Shown here: positions 39,537 to 48,458 of the stretch, in pieces
Layout of the letters: each line of letters begins with the position of its first letter
How positions within the stretch are numbered: position 1 is the first letter of the stretch
DNA from: Pseudomonas cremoricolorata DSM 17059 = NBRC 16634
GTDB taxonomy: Bacteria > Pseudomonadota > Gammaproteobacteria > Pseudomonadales > Pseudomonadaceae
Length of the DNA stretch: 64,000 nucleotides
Assembly (NCBI RefSeq): GCF_000425745.1
Contig: NZ_AUEA01000002.1
Location: 415,343-479,342, forward strand
Direction: 5' to 3'
Translations under genes and position numbers: made by a program
Notes under the pieces: model-generated
What the model was told of the DNA's origin: nothing
What the model saw: the letters and a program-made list of their open reading frames with translations, nothing else
The model's database searches: none

Positions 39537-40349
39537 TCAGGTCTCGCCGCGCAGCAGCTGGGCAACGCGCTGCCAGCCGCCGATCTCGGCCAATTGCGCC
39601 GGGGTATGCCCGGCAGCGGTTCGCGCCGATGCGTCGGCGCCATGCAGCAGCAATTGGCGCAGCACCGGGTAGTTGCCCGCCAGGGCTTCACGGTGCAGCA
39701 GCAGCCAACCCGCGTCATCGGCGTCGGTGAGCATTTGCGGGAACTGGCGCAGGCCTTCCTCGACCTTCTCTTGCATGTTCAGCGCCATAGGGTGGTCGCC
39801 CGCTTCCAGGGCTTGCAGCGTCTGCCGATCAGCGGCGCTGTCCAGGTCCCGGCCCAACGCTTGCGCAGGGCTGGCGGGCACCAGCTGGACAACGCCCGGC
39901 GCGCCGAACTCAAGGCCCCAGGCGGCGTCGTGCTCCGCCCGTTCAGCGTCGGCCATGTCGCTGCGCATGGCATCGATGGTGAAGCCGCCGTAGACCTGAT
40001 CCTGGCTGACGTACAGCCAGTCATCCAGCTGCCCGAACGGCAGCGTCACCCGCTCGGACTGGCTGACGCCGCGTACCCACTGCGGCTCGTTGAGCAGCAC
40101 ACCGCTGATCGACACACCGTCGAAGTCGACGTCGTTGAGCCACATGTTTTCCACACTGGGTGCGCGCGGATCATCGCTGTCGACCAGAAACGCCATCTTC
40201 ACTGCGGCCACTTCCAGCGCCGGCACGATTCGCCGCGCTTCCCACGACAGCTCGCGCCAGAAGAACTTGAACGTCGCCTGGGCGTTGGCGGCGGCGGTCT
40301 GCATGGCCAGGCTGTCGCCTTCGGCAGAGAAGATCGGCTGGTCGGACAT
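39537..40349 (-). CDS. DUF2314 protein with C-terminal ankyrin repeat
   Basis: Protein of 270 residues. The N-terminal half (SDQPIFSAEGDSLAMQTAAANAQATFKFFWRELSWEARRIVP) is a DUF2314-type domain. The C-terminal 60 residues form ankyrin-like repeats (AGWLLLHREALAGNYPVLRQLLLHGADASARTAAGHTPAQLAEIGG). No signal peptide is seen. The ATG at 40349 is the family start; the upstream open frame is unrelated sequence. The role is unknown; ankyrin repeats suggest protein-protein contact. Confidence 0.84.
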   Translation of the reverse strand: MSDQPIFSAEGDSLAMQTAAANAQATFKFFWRELSWEARRIVPALEVAAVKMAFLVDSDDPRAPSVENMWLNDVDFDGVSISGVLLNEPQWVRGVSQSERVTLPFGQLDDWLYVSQDQVYGGFTIDAMRSDMADAERAEHDAAWGLEFGAPGVVQLVPASPAQALGRDLDSAADRQTLQALEAGDHPMALNMQEKVEEGLRQFPQMLTDADDAGWLLLHREALAGNYPVLRQLLLHGADASARTAAGHTPAQLAEIGGWQRVAQLLRGET

Positions 40350-40486
40350 AGAGCGCTTCCTTGATCGTGATGGGCTGGTGTGTATAGCCCTGTTTGAGTG
40401 CACTCCGGTGGAAAGTTCACGATCCACCTGCACCTGGACCCTCGGCACGCGGCGGCACATCGGCTTTCGCGACCGTCTGCGCAGCG

Positions 40487-40630
40487 CTACGTATCAGCTG
40501 ACCCGCGTTGCCGCCGACAGCGCTCGGAGCAGTAGCGCACCTCGTCCCAGCAGCGCTCCCACTTCTTGCGCCAGGTGAAGGGACGGCCACAGACCGGGCA
40601 CTGCTTTTGCGGCAGGTCACGCTTGTGCAT
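40487..40630 (-). CDS. DUF2256 family small zinc-ribbon-like protein
   Basis: 47-residue protein beginning [20 protein letters not shown] and continuing with [20 protein letters not shown]. The two CxxC/CxxxC cysteine pairs (CPVC and CSERC) and the spacing [16 protein letters not shown] match DUF2256 almost residue for residue. It probably binds one zinc ion; the function is not established. It is too short to be noticed easily and sits in a run of small minus-strand genes. Confidence 0.85.
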   Translation of the reverse strand: MHKRDLPQKQCPVCGRPFTWRKKWERCWDEVRYCSERCRRQRGSADT

Positions 40631-40671
40631 GGCAGCGTATCCGCGGCTTGCAGCCCATCAGCGCGAGCGCT

Positions 40672-40809
40672 CTATTCAGGCTCCACCTCAGGGTCTTCAT
40701 CATCAGGTTCAGCGGGCTTCACATCGTGGTTGGCGGGCTTGAGCGGGTCGTTGACGAACGGCACCTGGCTTGGGCCCTGCTCTTCCTGGCCTGCGGTTTC
40801 CGGTTGCAT
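40672..40809 (-). CDS. Small acidic Pro-rich protein
   Basis: 45-residue protein starting MQPETAGQEEQGPSQVPFVN and ending in an Asp/Glu-rich tail (PDDEDPEVEPE). AGGAG lies nine bases upstream of the ATG at 40809, which supports translation. It has no hydrophobic segment and is likely disordered. No function is known. The frame continues upstream of the ATG but there overlaps the divergent SDR gene. Confidence 0.6.
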   Translation of the reverse strand: MQPETAGQEEQGPSQVPFVNDPLKPANHDVKPAEPDDEDPEVEPE

Positions 40810-40968
40810 GGCGGTTGTCTCCTGGTGGGTTTGCGCATTGGAGGCGCGCCATCGAAGCGATGTTCCCTGACCGTTGCGGATACATAGCAATGCAGTCATC
40901 GACGGCTGGCTATAGTCAGACCTTCGTACCCCAGCCCGAACACCCCACACGCAGCAGAGGACTCGAGC

Positions 40969-41736
40969 ATGCACACCACAGGCAACACCCTTCTGGTCAC
41001 AGGCGGCGGCAGCGGTATCGGCCTGGAGCTGGCCAAGGCCTTCCTGGCCCTGGGTAACCAGGTGATCATCGCCGGACGCCGTGAAGACGTCCTGCAACAG
41101 GCCGTCGCCGCCAGCCCTGGCCTGCACTATCAGGTGATGGACGTCAGCGACGCTGCCGATAGCGAACGTGCCGTGCAGCGGCTGCTGGCCGATTACCCAA
41201 CGCTGAACGCGGTGATCCACGCCGCCGGGATCATGCGCGGCGAATCGCTGCGCGAAGGCGCCACCGAGCTTGAGACGACCATCGCCACCAACCTGCTGGG
41301 GCCGATTCGCCTGGATGGCTGGCTGGTGCCGCACTTTCTCAAGCAGCCCCATGCGGCGGTGGTCACGGTGTCGTCAGGCCTTGCGTTTCTGCCCCTGGCG
41401 CTGACCCCAAGCTACAGCGCCAGCAAGGCAGCGATTCATTCCTACACGCAATCGTTGCGCTACCAGCTCAAGGACACCGCGATACGGGTTCACGAACTGG
41501 CCCCGCCCTACGTGCAGACCCACCTGATGGGCGAACGCCAGGCGAACGATCCCCATGCCATGCCATTGCAGGCCTTCATCGATGAGGTCATGGACATCTT
41601 CCAGCACACGCCGGAGGCAGACGAGATTCTGGTGGAGCGGGTCAAGCCGCTGCGTTTTGCAGAACGCGGGGAGGATTACACGGAGTTCTTCAACCGCTTC
41701 AACGACCAGATGGCGGCGGCACGCGAGGGCGAGTGA
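40969..41736 (+). CDS. Short-chain dehydrogenase (DltE-like SDR)
   Basis: NAD(P)-dependent SDR of 255 residues. It shows LVTGGGSGIGLELAKAF, a beta-2 loop IIAGRRED (Arg suggests NADPH), VIHAAGIM, a catalytic Ser in VVTVSSGLAF, and YSASKAAIHSYTQSLRYQL with the Tyr-Lys pair. The C-terminal part (ELAPPYVQTHLMGERQANDPHAMPL) is typical of the DltE/oxidoreductase group. It is monocistronic and followed by a GC-rich hairpin. Confidence 0.9.
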   Translation: MHTTGNTLLVTGGGSGIGLELAKAFLALGNQVIIAGRREDVLQQAVAASPGLHYQVMDVSDAADSERAVQRLLADYPTLNAVIHAAGIMRGESLREGATELETTIATNLLGPIRLDGWLVPHFLKQPHAAVVTVSSGLAFLPLALTPSYSASKAAIHSYTQSLRYQLKDTAIRVHELAPPYVQTHLMGERQANDPHAMPLQAFIDEVMDIFQHTPEADEILVERVKPLRFAERGEDYTEFFNRFNDQMAAAREGE

Positions 41737-41765
41737 GGCAAGTGTGTCTGGCGTTGACGGATGAA

Positions 41766-41790
41766 ATCGGGGCTGCGTTGCAGCCCCGAT
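41766..41790. terminator. GC-rich hairpin between SDR and lipoprotein genes
   Basis: Perfect 11-bp stem ATCGGGGCTGC/GCAGCCCCGAT with a 3-nt loop between two convergent genes; no T tract. Confidence 0.6.
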
Positions 41791-41805
41791 CGCTAAGCGG
41801 CTGAA

Positions 41806-42135
41806 TCAGTCGACGCGCACGAAGATGTTCTTTGCCATCTCGTTGCCACCGACGGTTTCCAGACGCTTGCCGCCGTCGAGCACACGCACGTTGATCAGCG
41901 CCTGGCCGTCCTTGTTGCGGGCGGTGACGATATCGTCCTTGCGCTCCCACTCATCGACCTTGAGCTTGCTGCCATTGACGGTGATGTAGTCCTTGGAGAA
42001 TTCCCAGGTCTGCTTGGGCGATTCGAAGCCCATGACCTTGGTGGTCTGTTCGTAGGTGCCATCCAGGGCATCGTTGCCGCAGCCGGCAAGAACGAAGAAA
42101 GGCAGTGCCGCGAGGGCCAGTTTGAGGGTGCGCAT
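41806..42135 (-). CDS. Small lipoprotein of unknown function
   Basis: Predicted lipoprotein of 109 residues. A signal peptide MRTLKLALAALPFFVLAGC gives a lipobox LAGC with mature Cys19. The mature part (DGTYEQTTKVMGFESPKQTWEFSKDYITVNGSKLKVDEWERKDDIVTARNKDGQALINVRVLDGGKRLE, quoted in part) looks like a small beta-rich domain. The ATG has GGAGAT upstream. I do not recognise a function. It is followed by the hairpin shared with the convergent SDR. Confidence 0.8.
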   Translation of the reverse strand: MRTLKLALAALPFFVLAGCGNDALDGTYEQTTKVMGFESPKQTWEFSKDYITVNGSKLKVDEWERKDDIVTARNKDGQALINVRVLDGGKRLETVGGNEMAKNIFVRVD

Positions 42136-42489
42136 AAGATCTCCTTATCGGGGGTCGGATGGTTGAGGCGGTCGTCGGCGCGGGACGAACCTGCCAGACG
42201 CCCCTGCCCGGCCTGGCGTGGCCGCCGCCGTGGTTACGGAGGCGTCAACGCCAGGCTCAAGAGCAGAAGCGAGAAAGTGCGGCGCGATGATAAATTCGAG
42301 GCGCACGCTATCGACAAGTAACGGTTTGAAACATTCACTGGACACGGTGTTTTTTTGCGCAGCCGATCACAGCCTGAGCACGGGCATGAATGGACACGGG
42401 AATTCTGCATACAGTCTTCATCAGCGGCGTAATGCGCTACCCTGTCGCACCTGATTCCCATTCGCCAGCATCGGCAGAGAGCGCTGCAC
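42136..42489. other. Gene-free region before response regulator
   Basis: 354 bp between divergent genes with lower GC than its surroundings. It presumably holds promoters in both directions, but no convincing box was found. Confidence 0.5.
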
Positions 42490-42897
42490 ATGATCGAAAC
42501 GCTACGCGATGCCACAGCCGCCCGCTGCAGGGTGCTCATCGTCGAAGACGATGCATTGCTGCAAAGCATTCTGGTGGAAATCTTCACCGACCTGGGCGCC
42601 CAGTGCGAGGCGTTCCTCACGGCAGACGACGCGCTGATACATCTGTTGCAATCCCAGGTGACCTACAACTTGATCGTGACTGACTACACCTTGCCCGGTC
42701 AGCTCAACGGTGGAGACTTCGTGTTGATGGTGCGTCAGCGCTGGACCTCGGTGCCGGTGATAATGACCACCGGCCTGGCCGTCGAACTGGGTAGCGTACT
42801 TCCGGCCAACGTCGCATTTCTGCAAAAACCCTGGAGCATCGAGCAAATCGTGGCCACTGCCCGGCAGTTGCTGTCAGGTGACATCGCGCGGATTTGA
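42490..42897 (+). CDS. Single-domain response regulator (receiver only)
   Basis: Receiver-domain protein of 135 residues without an output domain. The acidic pair Asp20/Asp21 is in VLIVEDD, the phospho-acceptor Asp65 in VTDYTLPG, Thr93 in IMTTG and Lys113 in FLQKPW, so it should be phosphorylatable. The next gene, in the same direction 145 bp further, is a histidine kinase, which makes a phospho-signalling pair plausible. Output would be by protein contact. Confidence 0.9.
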   Translation: MIETLRDATAARCRVLIVEDDALLQSILVEIFTDLGAQCEAFLTADDALIHLLQSQVTYNLIVTDYTLPGQLNGGDFVLMVRQRWTSVPVIMTTGLAVELGSVLPANVAFLQKPWSIEQIVATARQLLSGDIARI

Positions 42898-43042
42898 AGC
42901 CGCTATCCATGGTTTGTAATTGCAGTGTTGCAATGAACGCCCATGCATCTGGTCGGCCAGTACGGGAACGACTATTCCTGCACACGCGATGGGTGTAAAT
43001 TGCCGGCATTTGCGCCCCCTCTTGCTCAATCCGGAAGTTCCT

Positions 43043-44593
43043 ATGCCTACTCTGTCACCCGACGAAGTCGTTCGCGCTGCGCTACAGGTTTCACATGAGC
43101 GTTTGCGCAAACAACATGAGTTGGTCGTAGGCTTTGCGGTCCAATCGTTGAACATGAGCAACATCGACGACTTGCTGACACTGGCGTGCGCGATAGCCGC
43201 GCAGGGCATGGGTACGCAGTTCGCCAAAGTGCTTCAGCCACTTCCCGAAAGTGCGCTGTTCATCCTCAGTCATGGTGTGGGCTGGAACAAGGCCGACATT
43301 GGCAACGCCACCGTCGGCGCCGACGACGCAAGCCCCGCAGGCTATGCATTCACCAGCAACCGTCCGGTGATCTCCAACCACTTGGGCCAGGAGCTGCGCT
43401 TTCGCACGCCGAGCCTGCTGCGCGACTACGACATCAAACGCGCGATCAACGTGCCTGTTCGCGGCGCCAGCGGCACCTTCGGTGTGTTGGAGGTCGACAG
43501 CCGTGACGGCGATGACTTCATCGAAAGCGACCTGGTGTTTCTCGAAGGCCTGGCCACCATCATCGCCATGGCCATCGAACGTCTGGCGGCGAAACTGGAA
43601 AGCAGGAACGCACACCCTTATTCGGAGAGCGTGCTCAACGCCAGCCCGGACTGCGTGAAGATTCTCTCCTGCCAGGGCGAAGTCGAATTTTTCAATGAGG
43701 CGGGCCTGTGCCGCATGCAAATAGCCGACTTCGGCAAAGTTGCCGGCAGGCCTTGGGTCGATCTCTGGCCCGAGGCGTCCAAACAGGTGGTGATCGGTGC
43801 GCTGGCGCAAGTAAAGAAGGGTGATTCGGTGCGCTTCGAGTCATTCTGCCCAACCTTCAAGGGCGAACCTCGCTGGTGGGATGTCACGGCCGCACCGATT
43901 TATGCCGACAATGGCGAGATCGACAAGATCATTGCGGTTTCCCGCGACATCACCGAGCGCCATGAACAGGAACTTCGTCTCGCCGCCCTGGTGGATGTGC
44001 AAAACACACAACTTACCGAGAGCGGTTTGCACCTGGAAGAAATCCACCACCGGGTGAAGAACAGCCTGCACCTGGTCAATACCTTGCTGTTGTTGCAGGC
44101 GAACCTGTCCAACGAAGAAAGCGTCAAGGCGCAACTGCAAATTGCCGCCAACCGAGTGCTGACCATCGCCGCCGTGCACGAGCGGCTGTACCAGGACGCC
44201 GATGAGCAGGGCGTCAGCGCGCCGGAATACTTGCGTGCCCTGCTCGGTGACATGCAAAAAGCCTTCGGCGACCCTGATATCACCTGCACCGTCGACGCCT
44301 TCCCGCTGCCCGCCGAGCGCATGGCGCCTCTGGGTCTGGTGGTCTCCGAGCTGGTCACCAATGCCTTGAAGTATGGCCGCGGTGCGATCTGCGTGAACGT
44401 GGTCAAGCAAGGCCCTGACGCGCTGATCGAGGTCAGCGACGAAGGCGACGGTTTCCCCGAAACGTACCCCAAACCCAGCGGAACCGGGCTGGGCATGCGC
44501 CTGGTCAAGAGCTATTCAGGCTACGGCGAACAGGCCATCACCCTCGACACATCGACGGGCCTCAGCACGATCCGGGTGCGCTTCAAGCTGTAG
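43043..44593 (+). CDS. GAF-PAS sensor histidine kinase, HisKA_2/HWE type
   Basis: Soluble sensor kinase of 516 residues with no membrane segment. A GAF domain (about 35-182) is followed by PAS (about 192-308, ending VSRDITERHEQE), then a HisKA_2 dimerisation domain with the phospho-acceptor His336 in EIHHRVKNSLHLVNTLLLLQ, and a C-terminal HATPase (ELVTNALKYG; EVSDEGDGFPE; GTGLGMRLV). The ATG at 43043 has GGAAG upstream; an earlier in-frame start adds 41 non-family residues. Family members act in general stress or light signalling; the ligand here is unknown. Confidence 0.9.
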   Translation: MPTLSPDEVVRAALQVSHERLRKQHELVVGFAVQSLNMSNIDDLLTLACAIAAQGMGTQFAKVLQPLPESALFILSHGVGWNKADIGNATVGADDASPAGYAFTSNRPVISNHLGQELRFRTPSLLRDYDIKRAINVPVRGASGTFGVLEVDSRDGDDFIESDLVFLEGLATIIAMAIERLAAKLESRNAHPYSESVLNASPDCVKILSCQGEVEFFNEAGLCRMQIADFGKVAGRPWVDLWPEASKQVVIGALAQVKKGDSVRFESFCPTFKGEPRWWDVTAAPIYADNGEIDKIIAVSRDITERHEQELRLAALVDVQNTQLTESGLHLEEIHHRVKNSLHLVNTLLLLQANLSNEESVKAQLQIAANRVLTIAAVHERLYQDADEQGVSAPEYLRALLGDMQKAFGDPDITCTVDAFPLPAERMAPLGLVVSELVTNALKYGRGAICVNVVKQGPDALIEVSDEGDGFPETYPKPSGTGLGMRLVKSYSGYGEQAITLDTSTGLSTIRVRFKL

Positions 44594-44641
44594 GAATGTG
44601 GCATGCTCCGTCGCTCATTTGCGAACGAGGGCAAGCAGTCC

Positions 44642-45145
44642 ATGGCAGCGTCGTGCATCACTTACTACCTGGAAATGACCTCGGCCTGCGAGCTGCAGGC
44701 CAAACCGCCGCGTGATGATCTGCAGATCGTCGAGTGTGAAGTTGCGCAGCCCGCCTTGAACCGCTTCCTCTACCAGTTGGTCGGCGGCTCATGGGGCTGG
44801 GGCGATCTGCTGGCATGGAGCGACGCCCAGTGGCAGGCCCTGGTCGAGCAACCTTGCCATCGCACCTGGGTGGCCTATCACCGCGGCGCCATCGCCGGTT
44901 ATTACGAGCTGTATCGCCCCGACCAGCGCAATGCCGAGATTCGCTACTTCGGCCTGGCCCCGCAGTTTCTCGGCTGCGGCTTCGGCGGCGCCCTGCTCAG
45001 CCACGCCCTCGAATCGGCCTGGCAATGGCCGGGCACCGAGCGGGTCTGGGTACACACCTGCAGCCTCGATCACCCGGCGGCGCTGGCCAACTATCAGGCT
45101 CGGGGCTTGCGCGTCTATAAGCAGGAAGTCGAGGCGCAGAACTAA
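44642..45145 (+). CDS. GNAT family N-acetyltransferase
   Basis: Acetyltransferase of 167 residues: a central GYYELYRPDQRNAEIRYFGLAPQFLGCGFGGALLSHALESAW with the acetyl-CoA loop region QFLGCGFGG, and a C-terminal HPAALANYQARGLRVYKQE. Two starts are possible: 44603 (MLRRSFANEG) and 44642 (MAASCITYYLEM). I prefer 44642, where GAGGG lies upstream and the beginning of the conserved region (TYYLEM) follows. The substrate is unknown. It follows the kinase gene by about 48 bp. Confidence 0.82.
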   Translation: MAASCITYYLEMTSACELQAKPPRDDLQIVECEVAQPALNRFLYQLVGGSWGWGDLLAWSDAQWQALVEQPCHRTWVAYHRGAIAGYYELYRPDQRNAEIRYFGLAPQFLGCGFGGALLSHALESAWQWPGTERVWVHTCSLDHPAALANYQARGLRVYKQEVEAQN

Positions 45146-45246
45146 CCCTGAAACGCATTGTCAGTGACGACTGTGGTATTGAGCAACAATGGCCTGTGCG
45201 CATGGACGCCAAGTTTGTACGTTTCATCCAAGGACCCCGCCGCCCC

Positions 45247-46155
45247 ATGTCTAAAGCGCTTTCCCTGCTATTGATCATCGCCGCACTCAGCGGCTGCGAG
45301 AGCTTTTTCCGACCTGCAGATTTCGATGACCCGATTATAGGTCTGCGCTGCTTGTTGCTGGCCGGTGAGAAACCCTACGACTGGCGCAATCTGAGTTACA
45401 TCACGAAATATTCGAACTACGGCAATGCACGCTGCACGATGGTTCTGGGCAAGATCTACCAAGAAGGTCTTCAGGACGAAGAGCAGGACTTCAGCAAGGC
45501 ACGCAAACTGTTCGCGAAGGCGGCCGAAACCGAGCCAGCCGCCCACGCGCTGCTTGGGCAAATGGCCAAACGCGGTGAAGGCGAACCGGTCGACTACGTC
45601 AAGGCACGCACCGAGTTCGGCCTGGCTGGGGAATCAGGTGCACTGGAACTAGGCAAGTTGCTGGAAGCTGGACAAGGCGGCGCGGTAGACGTGCCGGGCG
45701 CGATGGCGCTGTACTTCACGAATATCACGTATTTCGGCGACGACGCCTGGAATGCCATGGACCGTCTGCGCCAACAGGGCCAGCCCCTGAGTGAAGAGCA
45801 ACAACAACAGTTCAGAACATTCTGGTTGCGGTCTTTCGAGCGCCAGCTCCGGACTCGCCTGACTGTTCGGGAAATCACCGAAGCGGTCAATGCCAGCGGT
45901 TCGAAGAAAGGCGTCACCCTTTCGTTCCGTTTCACGTCGCAAAGCGGCAAACCTCAGGTCGTCATGACCCAAGGTTCGGGCAATGCAGAAGTCGACCGCT
46001 GGATCATGAAAGCCGCTTCGTATATTCACATGGATAATTCGCCACCGCTGACCGATGAAAGTGGCCAGTTGAGTCTCGACTACCCCATGGTGTTCAACCC
46101 AGGATCGACTGAACGGATGTGGTACATGTGCGGAAAAGCCCCCTGCAAAGACTGA
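45247..46155 (+). CDS. Lipoprotein with Sel1-like repeats
   Basis: Predicted lipoprotein of 302 residues. The signal peptide MSKALSLLLIIAALSGC has lipobox LSGC. Residues about 60-160 contain Sel1/TPR-like repeats (CTMVLGKIYQEGLQDEEQDFSKARKLFAKAAE; HALLGQMAKRGEGEPVDYVKARTEFGLAGE; partly quoted), and the C-terminal 100 residues (VTLSFRFTSQSGKPQVVMTQGSGNAEVDRWIMKAA) resemble a TonB-C-like energy-transfer fold. The ATG at 45247 is chosen because the signal peptide begins there. The function is unknown; the next gene is another lipoprotein. Confidence 0.8.
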   Translation: MSKALSLLLIIAALSGCESFFRPADFDDPIIGLRCLLLAGEKPYDWRNLSYITKYSNYGNARCTMVLGKIYQEGLQDEEQDFSKARKLFAKAAETEPAAHALLGQMAKRGEGEPVDYVKARTEFGLAGESGALELGKLLEAGQGGAVDVPGAMALYFTNITYFGDDAWNAMDRLRQQGQPLSEEQQQQFRTFWLRSFERQLRTRLTVREITEAVNASGSKKGVTLSFRFTSQSGKPQVVMTQGSGNAEVDRWIMKAASYIHMDNSPPLTDESGQLSLDYPMVFNPGSTERMWYMCGKAPCKD

Positions 46156-46229
46156 CATTGTCAGACCGCAGGGATTGAACCCTTCCCCGGGATTACGCCC
46201 GACCTTCAAGACTGATAAAGGATGGAACT

Positions 46230-46475
46230 ATGCGTCACTCATTGGCAAGGTTCTCAGCAGCGCTGAGTATCGTGACACTCCTGGCGGGCTGCACCGAAGA
46301 AAAAGTGCCCGAGCCAACCGCGGAAAACTGCGGCCCCGAGTTGTACGAGAAAAACCTCGCCAGCCTGTCGAAGGACGCGAACCGCAACGAATTCATCGCC
46401 GCCTGCAAAAGCTTCCTGGCGTCAAAGAAGATGACCGAGTGGAAGTTCGAGAAAAGCCCCAAGGGCAAGTATTGA
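46230..46475 (+). CDS. Small lipoprotein, TrbK-like
   Basis: 81-residue predicted lipoprotein: MRHSLARFSAALSIVTLLAGC is a lipoprotein signal with lipobox LAGC. The mature part (ENCGPELYEKNLASL..NRNEFIAACKSF) carries two Cys and resembles the short TrbK-type entry-exclusion lipoproteins, though such genes occur widely on pseudomonad chromosomes without conjugation functions and no tra/trb genes are nearby. AAAGGAT precedes the ATG. It lies 75 bp after the Sel1 lipoprotein gene in the same direction. Confidence 0.72.
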   Translation: MRHSLARFSAALSIVTLLAGCTEEKVPEPTAENCGPELYEKNLASLSKDANRNEFIAACKSFLASKKMTEWKFEKSPKGKY

Positions 46476-46591
46476 GTCAGGCGGTGTGGCGGTATTGAGC
46501 GGGTGACCGGTTCAAGCCCGCCCTGTTGAGCGTCACGGCACGCATTGCTCTATGCTAGCCCTCGGCGATGGGCCGATGAGATGAACCAGTG

Positions 46592-47497
46592 ATGATAGAA
46601 GATATACGCTACCTGATCGTATTTGCGAAAATCGCCGAAGTTGGGTCAATCTCTGGAGGGGCCGCCGCACTGGGGCTTACGACCGCGACAGCGAGTCTGC
46701 ATTTATCCAGACTCGAGAAGAACCTGGGCAGTGCACTGATCTATCGAAATACTCGCAAGCTCTCGTTGACCCATGATGGCGCGCGGTTGATGGAAACCGC
46801 GGGGTCCATGTTGAAGCTCTACGAACAAGGCTTCATCGAATTCAAGCAACGCTCAATATCGACGCAGAACAACTTGCGCATTTCCATCCCTGCGGTGTTC
46901 ATCAACAGCGCTTTCACCCGCCACATCGCCGCGTTCAGCAAAGCCTATCCTGATGTCCGCCTGAGTATTTCCTGCAATGACACACGCCACGATTTGATTG
47001 GCGAGAGTATTGACGTGGCGTTTCGCATCGGCGAACTGCCAGACAGCTCACTGAAAGCACGTCACCTGTTTCTACTGCCACGCCGGGTCATCGCGACTGA
47101 GCAGTATCTCTCCGAGTGCGGGCCAGTCAAGCATCCACGAGACTTGGCGTCGCTGAAGTGGATTGGTCTGAGCATGCGGCCAGACACCCGGTTATTTCGC
47201 CACACGGAAACCGGCGAAGAGGTGCAGATCAAGTACACGCCCTGTATCCGTGTTGACAACGTCGAAGCATCCTATCGACTTGCCCAGCTGGGCACCGGAC
47301 TCGCAGCGCCGCCTGATTACCTCAGCGACGAAGGTATTCGCCGCAAAGAAGTAGTCGCTGTGCTACCCGAGTGGATGCTGGATCCGCTGAAAGTGTATGC
47401 GGTATGGCCGCCAAACATCGCGACGAGCAATGTGGCCTATACCCTCATCAATAGCCTGTACGATGCGTTCAGCTCCCGCTCGCTGGATGAGCGGTGA
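46592..47497 (+). CDS. LysR-type transcriptional regulator
   Basis: LTTR of 301 residues with an N-terminal winged helix-turn-helix (residues about 1-60, YLIVFAKIAEVGSISGGAAALGLTTATASLHLSRLEKNLGSALIYR) and a PBP-like effector domain. The effector is unknown. It overlaps the 3' end of the convergent LysE-family exporter gene by 29 bp; LysR regulators next to amino-acid exporters often control them, though a divergent arrangement is more usual. Codon use is less GC-biased than in neighbours. Confidence 0.9.
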   Translation: MIEDIRYLIVFAKIAEVGSISGGAAALGLTTATASLHLSRLEKNLGSALIYRNTRKLSLTHDGARLMETAGSMLKLYEQGFIEFKQRSISTQNNLRISIPAVFINSAFTRHIAAFSKAYPDVRLSISCNDTRHDLIGESIDVAFRIGELPDSSLKARHLFLLPRRVIATEQYLSECGPVKHPRDLASLKWIGLSMRPDTRLFRHTETGEEVQIKYTPCIRVDNVEASYRLAQLGTGLAAPPDYLSDEGIRRKEVVAVLPEWMLDPLKVYAVWPPNIATSNVAYTLINSLYDAFSSRSLDER

Positions 47498-48092
47498 AAA
47501 ACTGCAGGTACATCATATAGCTCGCTGTCGCAATCAACATTGCACCCAGGGTCAGGTTGAAGATACGAATACGCCGCGCGCTGTTCAGAAGTATCGATGC
47601 CCTGTCCCCGAGTACCGCCCAAGCGGCAAGCGATAAATAGCAGACCACAAAATAGATCGCCATGAAGACGATCAGGGACGTCGGGGTACCCGGGCGGGAG
47701 AACAGTGCCGCGCCGGACGCGCATGCGATCCAGGCTTTTGGATTGAGCCATTGAAGAAGTACACCTTGCACGAAGGTGGGAATAGGACTCTTTGCAACGA
47801 ACCCATCAGGCCGAGACGCCGCGATTCGGCATCCAACATAGACAATAAAGGCTGAACCGGCGACGCCGAGATATTCAAGAAAAACAGGATAAGCGTCCAT
47901 GACTTCAAGGAGCCAGAATCCGACCACGATAAGCAGCAGGGTAAAACCCAGGGTTGCCCCAGACACGAACGGAAACGTTCGCCAGAAACCATGCGTGGCG
48001 CCCGACGCAACAATGACCATATTCACCGGACCTGGAGAGATGGACATACTCAACGAAAACATACTCATCGCGACAATCAGCGCAAGTTCCAT
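47469..48092 (-). CDS. LysE/RhtB family amino-acid exporter
   Basis: Inner-membrane exporter of 207 residues with six hydrophobic helices. The family motif near the N-terminus is SISPGPVNMVIVASGATHGFWRT, and the QWLNPKAWIACASG motif lies in the middle. Members export amino acids or homoserine lactones; the substrate here is unknown. Its 3' end overlaps that of the convergent LysR gene by 29 bp, and the pair has lower GC than the surroundings, which hints at joint acquisition. Confidence 0.9.
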   Translation of the reverse strand: MELALIVAMSMFSLSMSISPGPVNMVIVASGATHGFWRTFPFVSGATLGFTLLLIVVGFWLLEVMDAYPVFLEYLGVAGSAFIVYVGCRIAASRPDGFVAKSPIPTFVQGVLLQWLNPKAWIACASGAALFSRPGTPTSLIVFMAIYFVVCYLSLAAWAVLGDRASILLNSARRIRIFNLTLGAMLIATASYMMYLQFFTAHPASGS

Positions 48093-48458
48093 TCATGACT
48101 TTCCTTACAAGACGCAGTGCCGAGTGTTCTCGATACCGATAAAAACCGCAGTTCGCCGATGAGCACGCATGGCAACGTCTCGCCGGTCACGCACAGGTTA
48201 CACAGGCAACGACGCCACATTAACGGGGCATCGTTCAAAGCAGAGTTTGAGTTTTCCGGACTTGTTGGCAGCCTCTGACTGTGGCATGACCTCGATGCGC
48301 TGGGCAGAGGGCTGTCAGGCGAGCAGCGTTTAAGCGACCCTTTCAACCAGCGCACCGCCACCTCTGACTCCTCGGAAATATAAACGCCCACCGCTCTTCA
48401 GCTTTGCCCCTGCCCCGCCGACACAAGGTCATCAGACCGTGGTTTTCGGAGCCTTTCG
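48093..48458. other. Gene-free region between exporter and chemoreceptor
   Basis: 366 bp divergent region. Holds promoters of both genes by inference; a GCCGACAC at 48417 resembles a sigma28 -10 but has no matching -35. Confidence 0.5.

Noticed and set aside
46230..46475. TrbK-like lipoprotein as a sign of a conjugative element
   Set aside because: No tra/trb genes nearby; such lipoproteins are common on pseudomonad chromosomes.
48417..48424. GCCGACAC as sigma28 -10 for the third chemoreceptor
   Set aside because: No TAAA-like -35 at 14-16 bp; the nearest is more than 30 bp away.
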